A stretch of 64,000 nt of DNA. Source: Tamlana crocina (GTDB lineage Bacteria; Bacteroidota; Bacteroidia; Flavobacteriales; Flavobacteriaceae). Position numbers and translations under genes: made by a program. The notes below the pieces were generated by a model. The model searched no databases. It was not told the origin of the DNA and saw nothing but the letters and a program-made list of their open reading frames with translations. Positions 1 to 6,325 of this stretch are shown here, piece after piece (the stretch's first letter is position 1; the number at the start of each line of letters is the position of its first letter). The stretch is from assembly GCA_040429635.1 (NCBI GenBank), contig CP158972.1:653918-717917 (forward strand). Reading direction: 5' to 3'.

Positions 1-27
1 TTACCGAAATGCTCTGCAAATTGGAGC

Positions 28-741
28 CTAGCGTTTGCCAATAAAATTAAAAGTAATGGAGCCTATCTGGCTGCTTTTCGATGGGTCGGCATTGAATTTC
101 GATTTTTTGGCGTACTCCAAAGCATGTTCAATCAAACATTCGTTGGAAGAATTCGACGAAGAGTTCAGGTACGCATCGGTCACTTTTCCGTTGGCGTTTA
201 CGGTAATGTTCACCACTATTTTACCATCGACTTCGCAAAGATAAACCGGAATGGGGATGTACACCTTTTTTCGATTTGAGAGCGAATAGCTAATGGTGCT
301 TTTGTGGTTATTGTTTTCGGCCAATTGCTTTTTAAGCACCTCGTTTGCCTTATTGAACTTTGAAAGCTCGTCTGGGTTTAATTTCGAATCGTCGGGTATT
401 TTATAGTCCCTTTTTGCAACATGGCTATTTTCTGAAAAATCGCTGCTTTTGGGTACGTAGTCTTCTGGTGGTGCAATGCGTTTAAAAGCTTGGGCAAAGT
501 GCTTTTCCTTTTGGGTTTCGTTAAAAGCGCTATTGGTTTCGGCCTTAGTTTTATTGCCTTCCTTTAAGTCTTTCAATTCCTCTAGCTTTTCTTCGGGTTC
601 CTTTTCAGGTTCCAATTCGTAGTAGCTTTCAGAAATGAATTCGCTTTGTTTTTTAAGTCCGAGATTAAAAACAGAAAGGATTACCGTTCCAGAAATTAGA
701 AACGTAATCAATAAGGCTCTATGTTGATTTGTTAGGTGCAA
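28..741 (-). CDS. TonB C-terminal-like periplasmic protein
   Basis: A 237-residue protein with one N-terminal membrane anchor (about residues 9-27), then a long charged, Glu/Lys/Asp-rich linker (about 40-150), and a C-terminal globular part (about 160-237) containing VDGKIVVNITVNANGKV followed by a conserved-looking helix and a GSITFNF strand. This order of anchor, extended linker and C-terminal beta/alpha domain is that of TonB-type energy transducers, which couple the ExbBD proton channel to outer-membrane receptors. No ExbB/ExbD or receptor gene is nearby, so it may be an orphan TonB or only a TonB-fold protein. It follows truB by 51 bp on the same strand and is probably cotranscribed with it. 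The linker is acidic/basic rather than the classical Pro-Lys type. Confidence 0.7.
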   Translation of the reverse strand: MHLTNQHRALLITFLISGTVILSVFNLGLKKQSEFISESYYELEPEKEPEEKLEELKDLKEGNKTKAETNSAFNETQKEKHFAQAFKRIAPPEDYVPKSSDFSENSHVAKRDYKIPDDSKLNPDELSKFNKANEVLKKQLAENNNHKSTISYSLSNRKKVYIPIPVYLCEVDGKIVVNITVNANGKVTDAYLNSSSNSSNECLIEHALEYAKKSKFNADPSKSSQIGSITFNFIGKR

Positions 742-792
742 ATCGTTAAAATTACAATTGGGGTACAGTAAATATACGAAAAAATAAGGAGT

Positions 793-1485
793 TTAGTTCT
801 TCAGGTTGGCTGTAAACCCTTCAATGGAAACTGCATCATCAACGTTGAAATCTCCAATTTTGGTTCTTCTGAGTGCCGACAGGTGCGCGCCCGAATTTAG
901 GGATTTTCCAAAATCGTGAGCCAAAGAACGGATGTAAGTGCCTTTGCCACACACCACTCTAAAATCGATATTCAATCCAGAAATATTAGTTATTTCAAAT
1001 TCTGAAATGCTTACCGTTCGTGGCTTTACTTCAACACTTTCGCCGGCTCGGGCAAATTCATAAAGGCGTTTGCCATCTTTTTTTATGGCTGAAAATACAG
1101 GTGGAAACTGCTCAATATCGCCTAAAAACTGTTTGGTGTTGTTGCGGATTAGCGTTTCGGAAATGTGTTCCGTAGGGAAGGTATCGTTTATTTCGGTTTC
1201 CAAATCGTACGAAGGTGTGGTGCTTCCTAAAACAAAGGTACCCGTGTATTCCTTAATTTGCGCTTGAAAACTATCGATTTGTTTGGTCATTTTTCCCGTG
1301 CAAATTACCAACAGCCCGGTGGCCAAGGGGTCTAAAGTACCGGCATGCCCAACCTTTATTTTTTTCAGTTTGAAGGCTTGCCTAATCTCCCAGCGTAGTT
1401 TGTTAACCACTTGGAACGAGGTCCAATGCAAGGGTTTGTCTATCAACAAAACCTGTCCAGAAAGATAATCTTCAGCAGTCAACAT
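793..1485 (-). CDS. truB: tRNA pseudouridine(55) synthase TruB
   Basis: Converts U55 of the T-arm of tRNAs to pseudouridine. The 230-residue protein has the family hallmarks: the KPLHWTSFQVVNKLR motif near residue 18, KVGHAGTLDPLATGLL around 41-56 with the catalytic Asp in GTLDPLA, the YTGTFVLG strand, and the late motif VVCGKGTYIRSLAHDFG. It lacks the extra C-terminal PUA domain of longer homologues, which is usual for this phylum. Its start lies one base after the stop of uppP, so the two are cotranscribed. The uppP-truB order is a recurrent arrangement in flavobacteria. Confidence 0.97.
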   Translation of the reverse strand: MLTAEDYLSGQVLLIDKPLHWTSFQVVNKLRWEIRQAFKLKKIKVGHAGTLDPLATGLLVICTGKMTKQIDSFQAQIKEYTGTFVLGSTTPSYDLETEINDTFPTEHISETLIRNNTKQFLGDIEQFPPVFSAIKKDGKRLYEFARAGESVEVKPRTVSISEFEITNISGLNIDFRVVCGKGTYIRSLAHDFGKSLNSGAHLSALRRTKIGDFNVDDAVSIEGFTANLKN

Positions 1486-1486
1486 A

Positions 1487-2281
1487 TTAATTGAAAAAAG
1501 TGAAAGTTATAGCAATCAGTCCAACAATGGCGCAATAAACGGCAAAATAGGTAAGTTTACTTTTCTTTACCAAAGCAATCATCCAAGTGCAGGCAAACAA
1601 CCCTGCTACAAATGCCGCAATAAAGCCTATGGACAAGGCAGTGAAATTTCCGCTGTCATAACTCAAATCGCCACTTAAAATATCTTTTGCAATTTTTCCG
1701 AAAATAAGAGGAACCACCATTAAAAACGAAAAACGAGCAGCCTTGGTTTTGTCGTTACCCAATAAAACCGAAGTAGAAATAGTTGCCCCTGAACGCGAAA
1801 TACCGGGCAACATGGCAATGGCCTGCGAAATACCGATAACAAAAGCATTGGAAAACGATACTTTTTTATTGGTGTCCTTGGCTTTGTCGGCCAAAAAAAG
1901 AAGCACTGCGGTAACCAAAAGCATGCAGCCCACTAAAAAAATGTTTCCGCCAAAAAGAGCTTCTAATTGTTCCTCAAAAAATAGGCCAACAACCACAGCA
2001 GGAATCATAGATACGGCTATTTTTGCAATAAATTGTAAATCTTCGTTCCATTGAAATTTCAATGCGCCTTTTACTAAATTGAAAATATCTTTTCTGAAAA
2101 CTACCATGGTACTCAATGCCGTGGCGAAGTGGAGCACCACGGTAAACAACAGGCTTTCTTCGGGCACAGAGTTGTCACCCAAAATAGCTTTGCCCAACTC
2201 TAAATGTCCGCTGGACGATACAGGTAAAAACTCGGTTAAACCTTGAATAATGCCCAGAATTATTGCGTCTATAATTTCCAT
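1487..2281 (-). CDS. uppP: Undecaprenyl-diphosphatase UppP (BacA family)
   Basis: An integral membrane phosphatase that recycles undecaprenyl pyrophosphate to the monophosphate carrier needed for peptidoglycan and surface polysaccharides; loss or overexpression alters bacitracin sensitivity in known homologues. The 264-residue sequence begins MEIIDAIILGIIQGLTEFLP and has the diagnostic EFLPVSSSGHLEL motif (about 17-29) and the second signature MLPGISRSGATIS (about 156-168), with seven or eight hydrophobic segments. It is tightly followed by truB. In the usual flavobacterial order it follows DUF3098 directly, but here a plus-strand glycerate kinase lies between them, so it probably has its own promoter in the 77 bp upstream. 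Confidence 0.97.
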   Translation of the reverse strand: MEIIDAIILGIIQGLTEFLPVSSSGHLELGKAILGDNSVPEESLLFTVVLHFATALSTMVVFRKDIFNLVKGALKFQWNEDLQFIAKIAVSMIPAVVVGLFFEEQLEALFGGNIFLVGCMLLVTAVLLFLADKAKDTNKKVSFSNAFVIGISQAIAMLPGISRSGATISTSVLLGNDKTKAARFSFLMVVPLIFGKIAKDILSGDLSYDSGNFTALSIGFIAAFVAGLFACTWMIALVKKSKLTYFAVYCAIVGLIAITFTFFN

Positions 2282-2358
2282 GGGGCAAAAATATTAAAAT
2301 AGTGCTTCAAAACACTTTTTCGGTATTAAACTTTAAGAAATTACCTTATTTTAGAAAC

Positions 2359-3489
2359 ATGAAGATTGTTCTTGCGCCCGATAAATTTAAAAATTCACTG
2401 TCAGGATTACAGTTTTGTGAAGCCGTTGAAGCAGGATTACTTTCGGTAAATCCGAATTTTGAAATCCTGAAAATGCCATTGGCCGATGGTGGCGATGGTA
2501 CTTTGGAGGTGGTCAATTATTGTTTAAAAGGAAAAATGATAGAGGTTGAAGTGAACAATCCCTTTTTTCAATCGATAATAGCAAAATATCTGTATGCCAA
2601 ACATTCAAAAACGGCTTTTATTGAAATGGCCGAAGCTTCGGGGTTGAAACTGCTGAAACCCGAGGAATTCGATTGCAAAAACGCTACCACGTTGGGTACG
2701 GGCGAAATGATTGTTGATGCCATAGAAAAGGGTGCCAAAACCATCATTTTGGGTATTGGCGGTAGCGCCACCAACGATTGCGGTATTGGTATGGCTACGG
2801 CGTTGGGCTATCGGTTTTTGGAAAAAAAAGGAGATGAAGTAAAACCCATTGGTGCCCGTTTATCCCAGATTGTTTCTATTGACGATTCTAAAGTACATCC
2901 AAAACTATTTGATGTCGATTTCAAAATTGCTTGTGATGTTGATAATCCGTTGTTTGGTGAAAATGGTGCTGCTTATGTGTATGCGGAGCAAAAAGGAGCT
3001 TCGGCCGAAGATGTAAAAATGCTCGACCATGGTTTGCGAAGTTTTTCAAAAATTATTGAAGCCCAATTTGGTGTAAATTCTCAAAATATAAAAGGAGCTG
3101 GTGCAGCTGGCGGTATGGGATTGGCGTCAAAAGTGTTTTTAAGTGGGGATTTGAAACCTGGAATTGACTTAATAAAAAAATTGGCGGTTTTCGATTCAAA
3201 AATTTCGGATGCCGATTGGGTAATCACCGGTGAAGGCAAGCTGGATAAGCAAACCTTGTCGGGGAAAACAATCAAGGGCGTAGTGGCTTCCGCGAAAGCG
3301 CAAAACAAAAAAGTGGCAGCCTTTTGCGGGAGCAACGATTTAAGCGAAAAGGATATTAAAGACTTTGGAATTGACTATGTCGATTCGGTTTTAAACTACT
3401 CGGAAAATTTAGAGGATGCAATGGAAAACAGCTATGCTTGCGTTATAAAAATGGCGAAAGTATTTGCTGAAAAATTGTCGTCATTCTGA
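2359..3489 (+). CDS. Glycerate kinase, GlxK/GarK family
   Basis: Phosphorylates D-glycerate with ATP, feeding glyoxylate, serine or sugar-acid breakdown into lower glycolysis. The family start MKIVLAPDKFKNSLSG decides the start at the ATG at 2359; an open frame extends 19 codons upstream but without similarity. Other landmarks are LADGGDGTLEVV, ATTLGTGEMIVDAI, ILGIGGSATNDCGIGM, KGAGAAGGMG and VITGEGKLDKQTLSGK, and the 376-residue length is normal. It is convergent to DUF3098 and divergent from uppP, breaking a block that is otherwise all on the minus strand. Its last three codons and stop lie in the first bases of a dispersed repeat (GTCATTCTGA), so the C terminus may have been remodelled by that element. 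Confidence 0.95.
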   Translation: MKIVLAPDKFKNSLSGLQFCEAVEAGLLSVNPNFEILKMPLADGGDGTLEVVNYCLKGKMIEVEVNNPFFQSIIAKYLYAKHSKTAFIEMAEASGLKLLKPEEFDCKNATTLGTGEMIVDAIEKGAKTIILGIGGSATNDCGIGMATALGYRFLEKKGDEVKPIGARLSQIVSIDDSKVHPKLFDVDFKIACDVDNPLFGENGAAYVYAEQKGASAEDVKMLDHGLRSFSKIIEAQFGVNSQNIKGAGAAGGMGLASKVFLSGDLKPGIDLIKKLAVFDSKISDADWVITGEGKLDKQTLSGKTIKGVVASAKAQNKKVAAFCGSNDLSEKDIKDFGIDYVDSVLNYSENLEDAMENSYACVIKMAKVFAEKLSSF

Positions 3490-3577
3490 GGAGTGAAGAA
3501 AGGAACGACGTGAGAATCTGTTGTTTTAAAACTGCATTTGTAAGATGGCGATGTGGATTCCTGCTTACGCAGGAATG
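3480..3577. repeat. Dispersed palindromic repeats (two units)
   Basis: Two repeat units follow glycerate kinase. The first, from about 3480, reads GTCATTCTGAGGAGTGAAG and contains the glycerate kinase stop codon. The second (3558-3577) is a perfect hairpin, ATTCCTGC-ttac-GCAGGAAT, followed by GACA. An equivalent hairpin with changed stem bases is at 27751. The stem changes are compensatory between the two copies, which points to selection or transposition as a palindrome. No coding function is seen between the genes here. Confidence 0.7.
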
Positions 3578-3584
3578 ACATAAA

Positions 3585-3836
3585 TTATTTATCCGGATTT
3601 AAAAGAATGGCATACATCTCTATGCCAAAACCTAAAAGCACCAACATAGGCGCCAATCGGATGCGTCGCCAGCTAAAAATTTCTGGGCTAAACACATTGG
3701 GGTCGTCGCTGCCGCCACCGGTCATCAAAATAAAACCAAGGGCAATAACCGCCAAACCAATAAACATAAATTTATAGTTTTTCTTCCCAAAAACAAATGT
3801 GGGTTTTGCGTCTTCTTTTCGTTTTTTTTCTCCCAT
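3585..3836 (-). CDS. DUF3098 small membrane protein
   Basis: An 83-residue protein with a basic cytoplasmic N terminus (MGEKKRKEDAKPTFVFGKKN), a hydrophobic segment (about 25-39), a short GGGSDDPN loop ending in EIFSWRRIRLAP, and a second hydrophobic segment (about 61-79). The paired-helix layout and the F-GKKNY and RRIRLAP motifs are those of DUF3098, a family restricted to Bacteroidota and generally coded next to ftsX. Its function is unknown; the constant link to FtsX suggests a role at the division site or in envelope remodelling, which is inference. It lies 116 bp after ftsX on the same strand, with a heptanucleotide tandem repeat in the gap. Confidence 0.9.
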   Translation of the reverse strand: MGEKKRKEDAKPTFVFGKKNYKFMFIGLAVIALGFILMTGGGSDDPNVFSPEIFSWRRIRLAPMLVLLGFGIEMYAILLNPDK

Positions 3837-3910
3837 GGTTTTAATGCTAGTGCTGCAAATTAACGGAAATATTTAAAAAGCATTGTTAATGTGATTGTAA
3901 AATATAATTT

Positions 3911-3952
3911 TCAACAGTCAACAGTCAACAGTCAACAGTCAACAGTCAACAG
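3911..3952. repeat. Heptanucleotide tandem repeat, six copies
   Basis: Six perfect head-to-tail copies of TCAACAG fill 3911-3952 and abut the ftsX stop codon (TAA on the minus strand, 3953-3955). Read along ftsX the unit is CTGTTGA. It lies outside any reading frame, between ftsX and DUF3098, so length changes by slippage could alter the spacing or folding of the shared transcript but not the proteins. Confidence 0.95.
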
Positions 3953-4831
3953 TTAGTAGTAAAGTTCATCCGTTCGCAAATTCAAAAAGCGCTGGGTGGC
4001 AAAATGGGTACTAATCCAAGTGATGACAATACCCAAGGCGAACACAAAAACAAAGAGACCAACCACTAAAATGGGCGTATTGAGCAGTCCGAGTTCCGGG
4101 AACGTTTTGTTGACGTAATACAGCACTATGGCCATGCCAATTAAGGCCAAAATGGCTCCGATAATGCCCAAACGAACACTTTTCCAAACGAATGGGCGAC
4201 GAATAAACTGTTTGGTGGCGCCCACCATTTGCATGGTTTTTATGGTAAACCGTTTCGAGTAAACCGACAATCTGATGGAACTGTTGATTAAAAGTACAGC
4301 GATGAGCGTAAAAATACCACTGATAACCAATACCCAAAAACTGATTTTCCGAACGTTGTCGTTCATCAAATTCACCAAATCGTTATCATAGGTGACCTCG
4401 TCCACAAAGTTTTTTGATGTGGCTTCCGCCGAAATTTTTTCCAAATGTTCCGAGGTTACAAAATCGGCTTTCAAATGTACATCGATGGAATTTTGCAACG
4501 GATTGTAGCCCACAAAATCCATGAAATCCTCACCAGTTTCGACTTTCATAAATTCGGCCGCCTTTTCTTTCGAAACGTACTCGGTAGATTTTACATATTC
4601 GGCCATCGCCAAACTTTTTTCAAGTTGGTTGATTTCCACTTCTTTGGCGGCATCTTTCAAATAAATGGTCAAAACCACTTGTTCCTTAAAATGATCCGAT
4701 ACTTTTTTGGCGTTCAACACCAACATGCCCAAGAGTCCCAATAAAAACAGTACCAAGGCAATACTGAGCACTACCGAAAAATAGGAAGAAATTAGTCTGC
4801 GTTTTTGGTGTTTTTCAAAAGATGAACTCAT
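3953..4831 (-). CDS. ftsX: Cell division protein FtsX
   Basis: Permease-like subunit of the FtsEX complex, which transmits ATP-driven signals across the inner membrane to peptidoglycan hydrolases at the septum. The 292-residue protein has the FtsX layout: a basic N terminus, first membrane helix (about 20-40), a periplasmic domain with VVLTIYLKDAAKEVEINQLE, and three C-terminal helices with the family motif FTIKTMQMVGATKQFIRRPF (about 195-214). No ftsE is adjacent, as is typical in this phylum. It is followed by DUF3098; the upstream gene on the same strand is an EamA exporter 69 bp away. Confidence 0.96.
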   Translation of the reverse strand: MSSSFEKHQKRRLISSYFSVVLSIALVLFLLGLLGMLVLNAKKVSDHFKEQVVLTIYLKDAAKEVEINQLEKSLAMAEYVKSTEYVSKEKAAEFMKVETGEDFMDFVGYNPLQNSIDVHLKADFVTSEHLEKISAEATSKNFVDEVTYDNDLVNLMNDNVRKISFWVLVISGIFTLIAVLLINSSIRLSVYSKRFTIKTMQMVGATKQFIRRPFVWKSVRLGIIGAILALIGMAIVLYYVNKTFPELGLLNTPILVVGLFVFVFALGIVITWISTHFATQRFLNLRTDELYY

Positions 4832-4900
4832 AAAAGTGTTTTGGGTTGTGGTTGTAAAAATAATAAAGTATTGCTATAAGCTACAACGGTTAAACAATAA

Positions 4901-5827
4901 TTATAGTTTCTTTGGTGTTGGTTTTTTTTCGGGCTTGCTAATAATATATACGCCAGCGGCAACCACAACACAACTCAAAATTTTAATGAGATTGATGTCT
5001 TGGGCGTAAGCCGAATTCATAAACACAAAGGCTACCAAGCTCACTAAAATAAAACTTACCACGGGTTGTAGATACACGTAGCTACTCGTTATGGATGGCG
5101 GTAAATGTTTAAGTGCAAAAATATTGAACAGGTAGGCAAAAAAGGTGGTGAACAGTACCACATAGCCAATGGTTAAATAAGTGTTTATTGTAAACGCTTC
5201 GAAATTGGTGTTCAAAAAATCGCTTATTCCAAAAGGGAGTACGTAAATAAAACCAAATAAAAATATCCAGCTTACTACGGTTATTGCATGGTATTTTTTC
5301 ATTAAAGTTCGTGCCAAGACTAGGTAGAGTCCGTAGCTACTCGCATTGAGCAAAACAAATAGGTTGCCCAAAAACGAGCTGGTGCCGTCGGTTTTGTTAC
5401 CGTATAAAATTAAAAATATGGCACCGGCACCCGCCATGGCAATGCCAATTACTTTATTTTTTGTGATGCGCTCCTTCAAAATGAAATAACTAAAAATTAA
5501 TACAATCACGGGTGTGGCCGTGGTGATGATGGAGGCATCAATGGGCGAGGTTAAATTAATGCCGTGGAAGAACAGCATTTGGTTGGCGGCACCGCCAAAT
5601 AATCCGCAAAGGGCGAGCATTAAAAAATCTTTCTTTTCTACTTTTTCTTTAACGAAAAGCAATTTCAGCGTCCAAAAAAGTAGAACGCAACCCATCAAAC
5701 GGATGAAAACAAAAGCCGTCGGGCCAATTTTATTGGGCATCACGCCTTTGGCAATAATGTAATTAGCACCGTAAATGATGTTAGCGCCCAAAAGGGCAAG
5801 GTGGGCTTTTGTGGTATCTTTTATCAA
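4901..5827 (-). CDS. EamA/DMT-family metabolite exporter
   Basis: A 308-residue integral membrane protein with about ten hydrophobic helices arranged as two EamA repeats of five (about 10-145 and 155-295). NIIYGANYIIAKGV near the start and the SPIDASIITTATPVIVLIFSYFILKE-type stretch, here around residues 94-120, are typical of drug/metabolite transporters, which usually export amino acids or other small metabolites. The substrate cannot be told from the sequence. The gene lies upstream of ftsX on the same strand and faces away from leuS across a repeat-rich spacer. Confidence 0.9.
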   Translation of the reverse strand: MIKDTTKAHLALLGANIIYGANYIIAKGVMPNKIGPTAFVFIRLMGCVLLFWTLKLLFVKEKVEKKDFLMLALCGLFGGAANQMLFFHGINLTSPIDASIITTATPVIVLIFSYFILKERITKNKVIGIAMAGAGAIFLILYGNKTDGTSSFLGNLFVLLNASSYGLYLVLARTLMKKYHAITVVSWIFLFGFIYVLPFGISDFLNTNFEAFTINTYLTIGYVVLFTTFFAYLFNIFALKHLPPSITSSYVYLQPVVSFILVSLVAFVFMNSAYAQDINLIKILSCVVVAAGVYIISKPEKKPTPKKL

Positions 5828-5929
5828 AGCAGGGAATTTTATGCTGCGAAATTACAAATTGCCGCTCAAATAGAACTTTAAATAAAAGCTAAAACTATTG
5901 TGTTTTGAAGGTAGACTCATAGTTTGGTC

Positions 5930-6070
5930 GTCAGTTCGAGTGATTTTGAGGAGCGAAAAATCGTATCGAGAACTTTTGTGTGACTAAAATTTTAATTCTC
6001 GATAGCTCTGCTGAGCGCAGTCGAAGTACAAATTTTTCTCTTTTCAGTCGAAAAATTCACTCGAATTGAC
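5930..6070. repeat. Nested palindromic element, 141 bp
   Basis: The outer arms are GTCAGTTCGAGTGA (5930-5943) and TCACTCGAATTGAC (6057-6070), complementary except for one G-T wobble. Inside lies a perfect 9-bp pair, TATCGAGAA (5964-5972) with TTCTCGATA (5996-6004), followed by CTGAGCGCAGTCGAAGTA, a unit of the family seen again at 6206, 60446 and 60505. The whole can fold as a cruciform or, if transcribed, a long hairpin. It has no open frame and lies in the spacer between the EamA exporter and leuS. Confidence 0.8.
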
Positions 6071-6205
6071 GAGTTTGATTCGAATACATTAAGTTTTAGC
6101 CTCATTATTCGGAGTCTTTTAAAAATGATGGCATATTATGGACTAAACCTATTCTGTTTTTCGGTAGAAACCGTAAATTTGCGCTTTTAATTCGTTATTC
6201 GGAGC

Positions 6206-6231
6206 ATGTCACACTGAGCGCAGTCGAAGTG
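6206..6231. repeat. Dispersed repeat unit (GAGCGCAGTCGAAGTG)
   Basis: A short copy of the dispersed element, with CACTGAGCGCAGTCGAAGTG at its core (imperfect palindrome CACT...AGTG). The rest of the 5828-6325 spacer holds no gene that I can support; it is built mainly from this unit, the nested palindrome at 5930 and the inverted repeat at 6271. Confidence 0.75.
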
Positions 6232-6270
6232 AATCGTGGAAATTTATTGAATGAAGTTATTTATCCAAAA

Positions 6271-6306
6271 GATTGCCGCGGTCGTACCTCCTTCGCAATG
6301 ACGTCA
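6271..6306 (-). repeat. Repeat of the GTCATTGCGAG family, inverted, before leuS
   Basis: Reads GATTGCCGCGGTCGTACC... TTCGCAATGACGTC on the plus strand, which is the reverse orientation of the GTCATTGCGAG...GCGGCAATCTC unit found just after leuS (9443-9493). It ends 20 bp before the leuS start codon, so it probably lies in the leuS leader or promoter. The pair makes an inverted repeat around leuS. Confidence 0.75.
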
Positions 6307-6325
6307 TTATTTTTAAAAAAATACG

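Noticed and set aside
3553-3777. Plus-strand open frame opposite DUF3098
   Set aside because: It begins in the hairpin repeat and runs antisense to DUF3098, whose membrane-protein pattern and conserved position make it the real gene.
3911-3952. Tandem repeat as a CRISPR-like array
   Set aside because: The unit is 7 bp with no spacers and no cas genes; it is a microsatellite.
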